NCBI RefSeq assembly: GCF_943734655.1
Contig: NC_071355.1
Span: 222,008,527 to 222,072,526 of the forward strand
Reading direction: 5' to 3'
DNA from: Sabethes cyaneus
Lineage: Eukaryota > Arthropoda > Insecta > Diptera > Culicidae
DNA length: 64,000 nt
Shown in pieces: positions 34,736 to 45,729 of the stretch. Under the pieces are notes generated by a model. The model searched no databases. It saw only the letters and a program-made list of their open reading frames with translations, and had not been told where the DNA came from. How positions within the stretch are numbered: position 1 is the stretch's first letter; each line of letters begins with the position of its first letter. Both the position numbers and the translations under genes were made by a program.

Positions 34736-36640
34736 AAGTGCAGTCGAGCTAAACCCTATCTTTTAATGTTAAAAGAAAGATATTTTCATAGTGATTCCAA
34801 TGGTGGGGACCTTACTCACGGCATGCCGCTATTTCAAGCAATTTTTTAGCTAAATGAAGGACATATTATCCTACTTTTCCCGGAGTACAGAGATTGATCA
34901 ATAAGTCTGGAACGAACGTAGTCCGTTGGAATAAAACCGATCTTTTTTCGCTATAAAAAAGTTTAGAAAAGTTGTCTGCATGCGAATTCCTATGGCAGGG
35001 TATCTGATTACGGTAAAATTATTTTTTTCAAAACGCTATATCTCGAGATCGGCAAAGAACACCTCGTGGTTATGATTGATTCTTATGTAAAAAAAATCTG
35101 AGGAATACGATGCTGTTGAAATTTTTGAGATCAAATTGCATTCGTTGAGAGAAAAATGCAAATTCAGTATTAAAATCGAAAATAAAAATACTTGGCAACA
35201 CTGCCGGTAAAAACTAATATCTCTTTCGGATTCCTCAGATAATTTCCCTTGAAAACGTAGAAAGGAGTTTGTTCCAGTGATAACGGACGGAACATTGCGA
35301 AATCAGACAGAGTTTCTTTCTAAACAGATTACTTTCGGTTTCTTTCGGAAAATAAGCGAATTTGACGAAAATGAGGCTTTTTCTTATAAAAGCGGGGGCT
35401 CCCATAAATCCAGGGGATGTCCAATCGGCACCAAACTTGGAATTTTCGTGTTTTGGTCCAAAATTAACAATCTGGCCGCATTTGGTAAAAATCCGAGGAA
35501 GTGCGTTTTTATCAGTTTCGACCAATACCCGTCGTTATACCTTAATTTTTGCGACGTTAACTGAGAAAATTAGAGTTAAACGACTATATTTGCCGTATTC
35601 AAATACCTTCCCGGAATGCATAACGAATATTAATGTAAAAACATTACGATTACAATGAATTTTACTGTTTACAACACTTTATGCTATAACTTCACTATAC
35701 CGTTCTTGGAAAAATTTTCATATAATTCGGCAACAATGCAAATTGTTTCGAAGCAAATGGCCACCGGAAATCATCTCTATCTAAGGTTCAATCCTTGGTA
35801 GATTGAGTTATTTTAGACACAAGTTGTACCTTCTCCAAGGTGGTTAATTTTTGGAAAAACACCGATCATAATCAGCAAGCGAGTAAGAAACCAATGAAAA
35901 ATTCGTCATATGCTCTATAGCGATCAACTCTACCATCGATTCCGAAAAGAATGATTTGCTAGTCCTGCATTGCGAATTCACTCAATGAAAGAAACTATGT
36001 GGTTCGGGTGGCTTTGATGCTCGGCTGGCGAGTGAGTCGTTCGCGAGTACAAATTAGTTTTGATCAGATAACGAGCTAGGATGGCTAGAACTTTGCTGGT
36101 TGGACTCACAACAACGCGGGTCTCAGCGTAAGCATCGTAGCATACATTGGACTTGTGGATGGAAAATGCGCGCCTTTTATTCTAGAGATGTGATACGTAG
36201 GGAAAAAGCAAACGCACTCCGTTCAAAGCATAGCAATGCATTTGGTCCGGGTTATGCCAAAATTAATCAAGGACCAATATTTCAAAAATTAAGTTTAATT
36301 AGTTTCGCATACAGAAAAATGATAATCTATGAGCGCGTGTGGTCGGCAGCAAAAGTTTTCGCTGTCAATTTTTTCGTGCGGTTTTCCGAAAAAAATGGTC
36401 GATTTACCGGATTGTTTTCAGATTTTCAGAGAGCGAATAAGGCGCTTTAACCTTGGTCTATTGCAGCCTGGCTTATGGTCGAAATGCCATAAGTTCATCC
36501 CTGAGGTTCCGGAGTATTATTTAATTTTTACTAGTTGAATACTCCCAACGAGCATTAAAACTAAACAATAACAATTGAACAGAAACGGTTAGTATGAGAC
36601 GTACCCGTTTCTTCCTCCCCTGTTGATTCAGAAATGTATT
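34736..36640. repeat. Non-coding repetitive sequence, including a stray unit of the 40-43 kb block
   Basis: 35,614-35,835 is a copy of the 'part A' unit repeated at 40,720, 41,270 and 41,378 (ATGCATAACGAATATTAATG ... GGCAACAATGCAAATTGTTT). It uniquely contains ATGGCCACCGGAAATCATCT (35,757). Both strands are open at 35,235-35,564, but neither reading resembles a protein. The rest was not recognised. Confidence 0.5.
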
Positions 36641-36649
36641 TATGTATGA

Positions 36650-38981
36650 ACTAGCTGACCCGACAAACTTCGTATTGCCACAAATTAACCTGTGTTGTAC
36701 ATAAATCATGAATCTCGGATGATCTTTGTCACTTCTCGAGTTTTGCAAGTCCCCCAGTGGGCGGCGCTTCCGACGGCGGGTCACCGGCAATACTCGCGAC
36801 CGGCTCGTCCTGAATGATCTAGTGTTACTATAGATAGTTTTTGTGGTCTTGTTATTGATTAATGTTTTATGGAAGAGTCTCGAATTTCTCGAGTTGGATT
36901 AGTTTTTGAGTTTCGCAAAAATTTCTGTTTTATTTGTATGAGAGTCCATATCCCCCTACCACAGGGGTGAGAGGTCTCTAACTATCATAAAATAAATTCA
37001 AGACTCAAAAATCTCCTACATGCTAAATTTGGTTCCATTTGCTTGATTAGTACTCAAATTATAAGGAAATTTGTATTTCATTTGTATGGGATCCCACCCT
37101 CTTAAAAGGGAAAGGGGTCGTAATACACCACAGAAAAAAAATTCTGCCATCTAAAACTCTGACATGCCAAATTTGGTTCCATTTGCTTGATTAGTTCTAA
37201 AGTTATGAGCAAATTTGTATTTCGTTTGAATGGGAGCCCCCCCCCCCTATCAAAAAAGGTAAGAAGTCCTAATTCATCATGGGAAAAATGGTTGCCTCCA
37301 AAAACACCCACATGCCAAATATGGTTCCATTTGCTTGATTAGTTCTCGAATTATGAGGAAATTTGTATTTCATTTGTGTAGAAGCCCCCCCTCTTGAAGT
37401 GTGGAAGGATCCTAATTCACCGTAGAAAATATTTTTGCCTCCAAAAACCTCCACATGCCGAATTTGGTTCTATTTGCTTGATTAGTTCTCGAGTTATGAG
37501 GAAATTTGTATTTCATTTGTATTGGAGCCCCCCCTCCTAATGTGGGAAGAGGTCCTAATTCATCACAGAAAAAATTCTTGCCTCCAAAAACACCTACACG
37601 CCAAATTTGGTTCCATTTGCTGGATTAGTTCTCGAGTTATGAGGAAATTTGTATTTCGTTTGTATAGGACCCCCCCTCCTAAAGTGGGGAGGGGTCCCAA
37701 TTCATCATTGAAAAAAAAATTGTCTCCAAAAACACACACATGCCAAATTTGGTTCAATTCGCTTGATTAGTTCTCGAGTTATGAGGAAATTTGTATTTCA
37801 TTTGTACAGGAGCCCCTCCTCTTAAAGTGGGGAGGGGTCCTAATTCACCATAGAAAATTTTCTTGCTCTCGAAAACCTTCACATGCCAAATTTGGTTGCA
37901 TTTGCTTGATTAGTTCTCGAGTTATGAGGAAATTTGTATGGAAGTCCCCCCTCTTAAAGGGGAGAGGAATTATAATTCCTCTTATAAAGAGGGGAGGGGT
38001 CTCAATTCACCATAGAATAAATTCTTATCACCAAAAAAAACACCCACATGCCAAATGTTGTTCTATTTGCTTGATTAGTTCTCGAGTTAGGAGGAAATTT
38101 GTATTTCATTTGTACAGGAGCCCCCCTCTTAGAGTGGGGAGGGGTCCTAATTCACCGTAGAAAATTTTCTTGCCCTCGAAAACCTTCACATGCCAAAGTT
38201 GGTTCCATTTGCTTGATTAGTTCTCGAGTTATGAGGAAATTTGTATTTCATTTGTATAGGAGCCCCCCCTCCTAAAGTGGGGAGAGGTTCTTATTCATCA
38301 TAGAAAACATTCTTGCCTCCAAAAACACCTACATGCCAAATTTGGTTCCATTTGCTGGATTAGCTCTCGAGTTATAAGGAAATTTGTATTTCGTTTGTAT
38401 AGGAGCCCCCCCCCCTCTTAAAGTGGGGAGGGGTCCCAATTCATCATAGAAAAAAATTTTGTCTTCAAAAACACACACATGCCAAATTTGGTTCCATTTG
38501 CTTGATTAGTTCTCGAGTTATGAGGAAATTGGTATTTCATTTGTACAGGAGCCCCCCCTCTTAAAGTGAGGAGGGGTCCTAATTCAACATAGAAAATTTT
38601 CTTGCCCTCGAAAACCTTCACATGCCAAATTTGGTTCCATTTGCTTGATTAGTTCTCGAGTTATGAGGAAATTTGTATGGAAAGCCCCCCTCTTAAAGGG
38701 GAGAGGAGTTATAATTCCCCTTATAAAGAGGGGAGGGGTCTCAAATTACCCTAGAATAAACTCTTGTCACCGAAAACACCCACATGCCAAATTTGGTTCT
38801 ATTTGCTTGATTAGTTCTCGAGTTATGCAGAAATTTGTGTTTCATTTGTATGGGAGCCCCCCCTCTTAGTGGGGGGAGGGGTCTCTAACCATCACTAAAA
38901 CCTTTCCTGGCCCCAAAAACCTCTACATGCAAATTTTCACGCCGATTGGTTCAGTAGTTTTTGATTCTATAAGGAACACAG

Positions 38982-39055
<74 letters not shown>

Positions 39056-39080
39056 AATCCTTCTTTATAGGTATAGATAA
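36650..39080. mobile_element. Composite element with 14-unit tandem array of about 143 bp
   Basis: It begins CTAGCTGACCCGACAAACTT CG, a 5' end I know from several arthropod repeat families, and ends GGTTCAGTAGTTTTTGATTC TATAAGG, a GACA tract, and TTCTTTATAGGTATAGATAA. Between them lies an array marked by TGATTAGT or TGGATTAG at 36,894, 37,044, 37,188, 37,336, 37,479, 37,621, 37,764, 37,907, 38,072, 38,214, 38,356, 38,503, 38,646 and 38,808. Spacing is 142-150 bp except two of 162-165. The last boundary shows the 3' end itself is a diverged unit. The class of the element is not certain. Confidence 0.75.
38986..39054. repeat. (GACA)n microsatellite
   Basis: About 17 uninterrupted GACA units directly before the 3' terminal sequence of the composite element. 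Confidence 0.97.
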
Positions 39081-40280
39081 ATTATTCACACAAGATTCAT
39101 TTCACAGAATCGTCTTTGCGGCAATACCTCACAGTTGGCCTGGCCGATTTGATTTTTGTGATATATCTGGGATATTTTACAAATGTCAATACTGACAAGA
39201 ATACAGTTTTAAACATTTCTTTAAGAAATAAATTTAAATTCATTCCAGGAATCCTTTATTGTGGCTGTGACAGTATTAATAATTAATGATGATGAGTATG
39301 CGAAAAATAATAATCCATCGACCATAAAATGACCGCATTATTCGGACAGTTTACATCAATTTCAACAAATAAATTTGTGTAGCAGACTGCAGAAAAAACG
39401 AAATTGCATCCAACCAGAGCTAACTATAACCCAACAACATGGCATCAGAAGATAGGGATCGTGTTATCCTGAAAGCAATTTTCCCGATGTATCCGAATCT
39501 TTATTAATTTTTTCAGCTCATAGAAACAGTTGTCGGAATCTGCAAACTAAAGCAGCGCAACGGCTATCCTGGAGTATAAAACAGTGTTGAAAGAGCTGAT
39601 CTGCGTTTTCCAAGATTATCAATCTTTACCTCAATTAGTGATTGATATCAGAACGGAAATTGAAAACAGTTTGCAGCCGTCGTTTTTCATAATTAGAATT
39701 GCTGTCGAAGTTAGTCCGGATTTCAATGGTTTGTTACGAATTCTGACGCGTTTTGTTTCGGCTCAGGTTCGTTTATTCGTTGCGTTAATGTACACATTGT
39801 TCCCGCCTGATAATGTTCTGAGTGAGCATTACCTACCAATAAATTTTTGAAACCGCGCGCTTTTTAGAATTTTTGAAATCGCGCGCATGAGGAAGTTCAA
39901 ATCTAACTACGTGCTCCGATGAATGCATTTGGGTCTGTATTTGAAAAAAAAAAAACATCATAGTATTCTGTGCTACGGTAGCATATAGGCAGTAAGCAGA
40001 AAATGAAAAATTATACCTAACGATCCACACAGTTTGGATCGGTTGCCGAGTGATAACCATGCTTCGAAACGACAACTCAATTCGTTCGCCGAGTGAGAGT
40101 ATGCTAAATCAAACGACAATATTCTCAGGACCTCTCCATTCATGAACTGAATCGAATCAAACTATCTAGGTTGCTGTGCGTTTTTTGTTGTTCAGAGAGA
40201 CTAGCGGGAAAACTAATGCATGAATATTATCGCAGGCAAATAGATCGTGAGTGCTCTTTGATGCGATAATTTGCAACATT
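39081..40280. other. Sequence with no recognised gene
   Basis: At 39,439 an ATG in good context (CAACAACATGGCATC) opens 22 codons, and another frame stays open at 39,584-39,850. No family was recognised and no coherent exon model joins them. A poly-A run lies at 39,941-39,953. Confidence 0.35.
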
Positions 40281-41155
40281 GATCTCTTCCTCCGTCTACT
40301 GTAGCAACCACTGATCGAGAAGTTTAATCTAACTCGTTTTACTAACAAGACGACAACACTATGCAGGCGCTTGCAACTTACGCTGGTCGTCTGTCAGCGT
40401 GTTAGCCGCGATTTTGAACGCGGCTGTTCGGGGAAAGGCTCCGTTCCTATGGAATAGAACAACCTCGTTGCTTTTATGTCTTGACCTTGAATGATGCAGG
40501 TATACAATTAAGTTTTTAGAACAGTAAACTTTACAATTGACGGAGGAAACGGATATCCTAGATTAGTTAGATATCTAACAGATTGAGACCAGGCGTGAAG
40601 GAGAAAGAGCGGAATGTCGAAGTCTGTCAAATTAATTTTCATCATATCTTTTCAAAAAGATGAAGTATCAGAATTATTCAGCCGGTTTTATTTTGTCCTA
40701 ATAATCCGAAAGCCCGCATAGAAATGCATAACGAATATTAATGTAAAAACATTACGGTTACTATGAATTTTACTGTTTACAATACTTTATGCTGTAACTT
40801 CACTGTACCTTTCTTGGAAAAATTTTCATATAATTCGGCAACAATGCAAATTGTTTCGAAGCAGGGAATAATCTCTACCTAAGGTCCAATCCTTGGCAGG
40901 TTGAGTTATTTGTAGACACAAATTGTGTTTCTTCCTCTGTCTACTGTAAAAACAGCCGATCGAGAAGTTTAATCTAATTCGTTTTACTGACGAGACGACG
41001 AAATTATGCAGGCGCTTGCAACTTACGCTGGTCGTCTGTCAGCGTGTTAGCCGCGATTTCGAACGCGGCTGTTCGGGGAAAGGCTCCGTTCCTATGGAAT
41101 AGACCAACCTCGTTGTTTTTATGTCTTGACCTTGAATGATGCAGGTATACAATTT

Positions 41156-41195
41156 AAGGATTGAACCTTAGATAGAGATGATTTCCGGCGGCCAT
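41156..41195. repeat. 40-nt inverted templated insertion
   Basis: This segment is the reverse complement, with one mismatch, of 35,757-35,796 and is absent from the other B units. It is flanked by ATACAATTT at 41,147-41,155 and 41,194-41,202. The nearby A units have a different sequence at this point, so the template was a 35,757-type copy. Confidence 0.85.
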
Positions 41196-41818
41196 ACAAT
41201 TTAAGTTTTTAGAACAGTAAATTTTACAATTGACGGAGGAAACGGATATCCTAGATTAGTTACCCGGGTAGAAATGCATAACGAATATTAATGTAAAAAC
41301 ATTACTGTTACTATGAATTTTACTGTTTACAACACATTATGCTGTAACTTCACTGTACCGTTCTTAGAAAATTTTTCATATTAATGTAAAAACTTTACGA
41401 TTACAATGAATTTTACTGTCTCCAACACTTTATGCTGTAACTTCACTGTACCGTTCTTGGAAAATTTTTCATATAATTCGGCAACAATGCAAATTGTTTC
41501 GAAGCAGGAAATAATCTATCTAAGGTCCAATCCTTGGCAGGTTGAGTTATTTGTAGACACAAATTGTGTCTCTTCCTCCGTCTACTGTAGAAACCGACGA
41601 GCCAGAAGTTTAATCTAATTCGTTTTACTGACGGGACGACGACACTATGCAGGCGCTTGCGACATACTTGTTCGTCTGTCAACATATTAGCCGCGATTCT
41701 TAACGCGGGTGTTCGGGGAAAGACTCCGTTCCTATGGAATAGACCAACCTCGTTGTGTACGTCTTGTCATCGAATGAGGTGTCAGGCATATAATTAAGTT
41801 TTTATAACGGTAGATGTT

Positions 41819-42019
41819 CACCTTTATTCTTGTTTAAGGCCGGATCCTGCATTCGTATGAATAGTTTGCTTCGAACGAATCGGGAAGCACTATTCTCATA
41901 TTCGTATGAGCAAAAGGAAGGGGTGTTCGAACGTTCGAATTGATTCGAACGAAAACAAGAATACGAATCGGTTTAACTTTCGAATGAATGTCATTTGAAC
42001 GAAAACAAGAATAAGGGTG
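41819..42019. mobile_element. MITE with CACC...GGTG ends, inserted in a B repeat unit
   Basis: The termini CACCTTTATTCTTGTTT and AAACAAGAATAAGGGTG are inverted repeats. The interior is rich in TTCGAA-type palindromes (TTCGAACGTTCGAA). The sister B units at 40,530 and 41,230 lack it and supply the empty site, from which a 3-bp duplication (GTT/TTT, one change) is inferred. Confidence 0.8.
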
Positions 42020-43030
42020 TTTACAATTGACAAAGGGAACGATAGAAGACAGTAATGAAACAAAGAGTCGATAGGATCTAACAGATTGAGATAAGGCGTG
42101 AATGGGAAAGAGCGGAATTTGTTTATGTAGGTGTACTGTACTGACTTCTAATACTTTCCTAATATGAGCGATGAATGCGGCTCGAAAATCATAATAGTTC
42201 GAAGCCTATCAAATTCATTGTCATCATATCTTTTCAAAAACATGAAATACCGTAATTAATCAGCCGGTTTTATTTTGTCCTAATAATCCGAAAACCTACA
42301 ATTTTTTTTGCAGAACTCACCTTAAATTTCATTGTAACTTCGTTGTAAAACAGTGTAAAACTTATAGTGAATGTACCACAAATTTTACTGTTTTTGGTTT
42401 TTATTTGTATGGGAAAAAGCCGAAAAATTTAGTGTTACATCACTTAATCACCCCCTTATTCGCTGTAAAATTGGCGGTTTCCATTAAAATTTACTGTGAA
42501 AACAGCGGTATTCACGGTAACTTCAGTGTAACTTTTACAAAGTTTATCACTGTTTCAATGTGGTTTTTCGAAGTTTTTCAATGTTTGTAACAGTGAAATT
42601 TAATGTTTTTTCGCTATACTTTTTTATTCGGGTAGATATCTAACAGATTGAGACCAGGCGTGAAGGAGAAAGAGCGGAATGTCGAAGTCTGTCAAATTAA
42701 TTTTCATCATATCTTTTCAAAAAGATGAAGTACCGGAATTATTCAGCCGGTTTTATTTTGTCCTAATAATCCGAAAGCCTATAATTTTATTTGCAGAATT
42801 TACCGTAAATTTAATTGTAACTTCATTGTAAAATAGTGTAAAACTTACAGTGAATGTACCACAAAGTTCACTGTTTTTGGTTTTTATTTGTATGTGAAAA
42901 AGCCGAAAAATTTAGTGTAACAGCACTTAATCATACCCTTATTCGCTGTACAATTGGCGGTTTCCATTAAAATTTACTGTGAAAACAGCGATATTCATGG
43001 TAACTTCAGTGTAATTTTTACAAAGATTTT

Positions 43031-43920
43031 CGCTGTTTCTCGGGTTTCCATTAGAATCGACATGGAAATAGGTTTGTTACGGCAAAGAAGGATCGGTTTC
43101 CCGGCGGATTCCAGAGTTTTTGAATAGCAGATCTCTGTATTACTAGAAATGCAGGAAAAAATTCCTTTCAGCATTTGTGACTCGAACAGCGCATTTTTCA
43201 TTCGCGCCACGCCATCACTCGTGCAGTAGGTATCTGCCTCACTATGAAAATAAAAATTGTGGCAATGTATTGTGAAATGTAAAATATTAGTTTTCAATCC
43301 AGTTACCAATAGATCAAACAACTGATCGCAGTGATAAAAATACCCAACATTACGCATTGAAGCATACCTTGATGATTAAATATTGAAACTACAGTCGAAA
43401 GAAACTGCGTTTTTTAAAGTACATAGCCGTAAGCGGCACCGAAATTCGTATTAGGTTTTGCAGTAAAGAATTCCAACGAAATTGCTGATAAAGCTTGGAC
43501 GTGCCGACATGTCGATTTGATCACTTCCGGACAATATTCTTAATTCAACGAACACGCTTTGCTGCGCACAAACAATTTTTAACGCAACGTATTTAGTAAA
43601 AGAATGCGTAAAAGGAATTCCAAGGTTAACAAGTTACAAATCGAGTCGCTTCAAATTGGTATAAATTTCTTAGTAATCAATATGATTTTGTTTTATGAGC
43701 AGCTGTTATCAAATTTCACTTGCTGCTAACAGATTCATTATCCTCAGAGTATTAACGTTTAATCTCTAGCTTGAAATCAAAGTAATCATCTTTTGATTAC
43801 TAATGCAACACAATTGATTCGTGACGTCAGCCGTCGTTCCGACAGACAAACCAACAGCAGCAAACTTGACTATACTTGAATTAAAGCGCAGAAAAAGAAA
43901 GGTGTGCGTGTTTACAAACA
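43031..43920. other. Sequence with no recognised gene
   Basis: A minus-strand open frame of 120 codons (43,357-42,995) overlaps the end of a repeat D unit and shows no known family. Nothing else was recognised before NPC1 exon 1. Confidence 0.4.
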
Positions 43921-44147
43921 TTAGTTCATAAGGGCAAAGCGAAGCAAAGCATCCGTTGTAGGGATGACAGCTGGGTGTGGTTGTGGTGGTTGAGCACCGC
44001 GACGTCGTCGTCGAGTCGCCCGACTCGTTGGGGATATTGAAACGTGCATGTGTGAGTTTTTTTCAGGTGACGACTCCCATATCCACCATGAGTAAAACGC
44101 TGAAGAAAATCGACATGACTGAAGCAGAAAGCGAAATAATTTCTTAC

Positions 44148-44210
44148 CATTTGCGATACTCCCAGTACTAGAAACGCGATAAAAATGGTTGTCTTTCCGC
44201 AGCAGCTCAT
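44148..44210 (-). CDS. NPC1: Probable NPC1 exon 1 (signal peptide)
   Basis: ATG at 44,210 (A at -3) opens 21 codons, MSCCGKTTIFIAFLVLGVSQ plus Met, ending directly at a GTAAGA donor in phase 0. The hydrophobic core TIFIAFLVLGV is a typical signal peptide. Spliced to exon 2 it continues QMSLAQTT, giving a good signal-peptidase site (S-L-A before Q). NPC1 exon 2 starts in phase 0 and lacks a start codon, and no closer signal-peptide exon was recognised, so I assign this exon to NPC1 across a 36-kb intron. It could instead begin an unrelated minus-strand gene; RNA-seq junction reads would settle it. Confidence 0.55.
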
Positions 44211-44650
44211 TTTAGCACTAATAATTTCACCTTGAAGGCGTAATAATCAACACAACGTATGGAAAAATCACTGCCACAAACTCTTTCGAGGCACACTATT
44301 TGCGCAAAACTTTTGCAATATTTTCAACAAAGCAACTCTCACATTGGAAAAAACCCAAAGAATTTACTAAAAACTGAGTAGCGGTGGAGTTTGCCCAAAC
44401 AAAACGTCAAACTAAAAAGGGTTTGGTTGGCAATCGCCAAACGATACTTTCGTTCGGCTAGCTGGAAAGTGGATCCTTTTTACTTCACCACTTGACGCAC
44501 ATAACTATTTCACTTTTTGTACACGCAATCCGCGAAAGACGTCCTCGCGCTTGTCCGGTCAACTACACTTCGCGAAGCCTAAAGAGAAACTGAAGCAAAA
44601 GCCCGTCGCAGGTCGCAGTCGACACAAAGTGAACCAAGTGAAGCGCGAGT
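44211..44650 (-). promoter_or_regulatory. Putative NPC1 5' UTR and core promoter
   Basis: Upstream of the exon-1 ATG on the minus strand lies a non-repetitive leader with two insect initiator-like TCAGT sites (near 44,378 and 44,590). A stretch rich in GTGAAGC and CGCG motifs follows at 44,500-44,650. A start-stop uORF (ATGTGA, 44,344-44,339) would be in the leader if transcription starts upstream of it. No TATA box was recognised. The start site is inferred, not observed. Confidence 0.35.
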
Positions 44651-44886
44651 GAAGCACTCATTTCCAGTGTTGCCACTACTGCATATTATTTTTTCGTTTT
44701 CATGATGTCAAATTAGGGTAACGAATATATTCTGCACAGAGCGTTACTACTGACTTACCTGACTCACAACGAACATACGTGTTATTGAAATAAAATGTAT
44801 ACTATACCGTTCTATTCGTTTATTGCATTTTATTCAGTTAATACGAATATCGAGAAGTTTTTTGTAAGTTATGTTTTTATTATTAC

Positions 44887-45173
44887 TTTAAACTATAGTT
44901 ACTATATATATAGTTCGGCGGATAGAAAACCAGGCGAATTGGCATCCCTGATTTATGAAATTAAATTTGAAATTATGGTGAAATGTGCAGGTTTTTACGA
45001 AAAATAATCACTGGCGGGTGTTGAAAATGACTAGTTCTATGAAAATAAAGTGTATTTTTTTACCATTACTCCTGCATTTTGGATTTTGAAAAGCTTTTGG
45101 CTCCGCTTTTGACGTTTATTTGGCTCCCGATTTTCTATCCGCCGAACTATATATATAGTAACTATACTTTAAA
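44887..45173. mobile_element. MITE upstream of NPC1 exon 1
   Basis: TTTAAACTATAGTTACTATA ... and its complement at the other end form terminal inverted repeats of about 45 bp, including AGTTCGGCGGATAGAAAA / TTTTCTATCCGCCGAACT. The 287-bp interval encodes nothing recognisable. It lies 0.7 kb from the NPC1 start. Confidence 0.85.
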
Positions 45174-45289
45174 CCTGTAAAACGATGCATGAATAACTCT
45201 CTAGCACACTCTTGTTCAACAAAGAAAGCATTGCATGCTACTGTCACTTTAAAAATAACGTTTTTGTATGTTATTTTCAGGGATGCGAA

Positions 45290-45450
45290 TTAAGCGAGGG
45301 AACGTCGCTCATTTCAACTTTTTTTCCGATTTTGAGCTCCCGCGAACACAACGCTTATTCGCTATGAGTCAAGTAAAACAGAAGTATTTATCTCTTGTAC
45401 ATTCACGCTAAAAGCTTTTGACTTCTGTTTTAGAGCGATTTCGCGCGAAT
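45290..45450. repeat. Short inverted repeat (AAAACAGAAGT / ACTTCTGTTTT)
   Basis: AAAACAGAAGT at about 45,376 and ACTTCTGTTTT at about 45,422 are exact inverted repeats, with weaker flanking symmetry (ATTCGC / GCGCGAAT). It may be a small MITE or a hairpin. Confidence 0.4.
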
Positions 45451-45729
45451 AGTTCTTCAAAACGTTGGAATCTAAACCTTTCTGCTTTGGATTAAACCTT
45501 TACCACAAATTATTTTTGTAGTTTAGGTCTATTTTTTAAGCCAGGTTTTTTTGGAGATTATGTCAAGCTTTCACATCCCACAATACTAAAAATAACCAAC
45601 TATGTATACATTGTACACAATAACATTGTTGGAAACTCAACATCTACGAAAATGTTAGGAGACCAGGTAAAGACATGAAAAAGTTAAATAGAGCACTCCA
45701 TTTTGTTTCTGTTTTTCCGACAATATTAA

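Larger units (their letters stand above)
40281..43030. repeat. Scrambled tandem block of four repeat parts (A-D)
   Basis: Four segments recur. A (AATATTAATGTAAAAACATT ...) occurs at 40,720-40,930, 41,270-41,376 (partial) and 41,378-41,571. B (GTTTAATCTAA.. to ..GATATCCTAGATTAGTTA, including CAGGCGCTTGC) occurs at 40,285-40,569, 40,931-41,263 and 41,572-42,035. C (AACAGATTGAGACCAGGCGT ...) occurs at 40,572-40,712, 42,078-42,296 and 42,637-42,778. D (GTGTAAAACTTACAGTGAAT ...) occurs at 42,297-42,545 and 42,779-43,025. Copies are 85-95% alike by eye, pointing to local duplication. The partial A copy joins the next at the shared ATAT. Confidence 0.85.
7953..44147 (-). other. NPC1: NPC1 intron 1, about 36 kb, built of transposable elements
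   Basis: If exon 1 at 44,148-44,210 is correct, this 36,195-bp interval is a single intron (donor GTAAGA, acceptor TTTCGTTTCTTTCAG). It contains nearly every element family of the window, listed separately. From 7,953 to 9,270 no gene or repeat was recognised. Confidence 0.5.
3324..44210 (-). other. NPC1: NPC1 gene, 5' part (six coding exons, gene continues left of window)
   Basis: Gene model on the minus strand: exon 1 44,210-44,148 (21 codons, phase 0), exon 2 7,952-7,686 (phase 0/0), exon 3 7,139-6,980 (ends phase 1), exon 4 6,909-6,614 (ends phase 0), exon 5 6,373-6,178 (ends phase 1), exon 6 3,458-3,324 (starts with two bases, ends phase 1). All junctions are GT..AG and every phase agrees, giving 1,117 nt or about 372 residues. 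Vertebrate NPC1 is about 1,280 residues, so roughly the first 30% is present: signal peptide, sterol-binding N-terminal domain, first membrane helix and part of the following loop. NPC1 accepts cholesterol from NPC2 in late endosomes/lysosomes and exports it. Exons 2-5 are secure; exon 6 is good; exon 1 is an inference from phase and signal-peptide character. Confidence 0.8.

Noticed and set aside
35235..35564. Overlapping 95- to 98-codon frames on both strands
   Set aside because: They lie in non-coding repetitive DNA, both strands are equally open, and there are no recognisable motifs.
36894..38960. CRISPR array or protein-coding repeat (open frames of 60-84 codons)
   Set aside because: The units are 143-bp contiguous monomers without unique spacers. 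The genome is eukaryotic, and the frames merely reflect the repeated sequence.
39439..39850. Two-exon small gene starting MASEDRDRVILKAIF
   Set aside because: The only possible intron would be about 36 bp, below the usual insect minimum, and no family was recognised.
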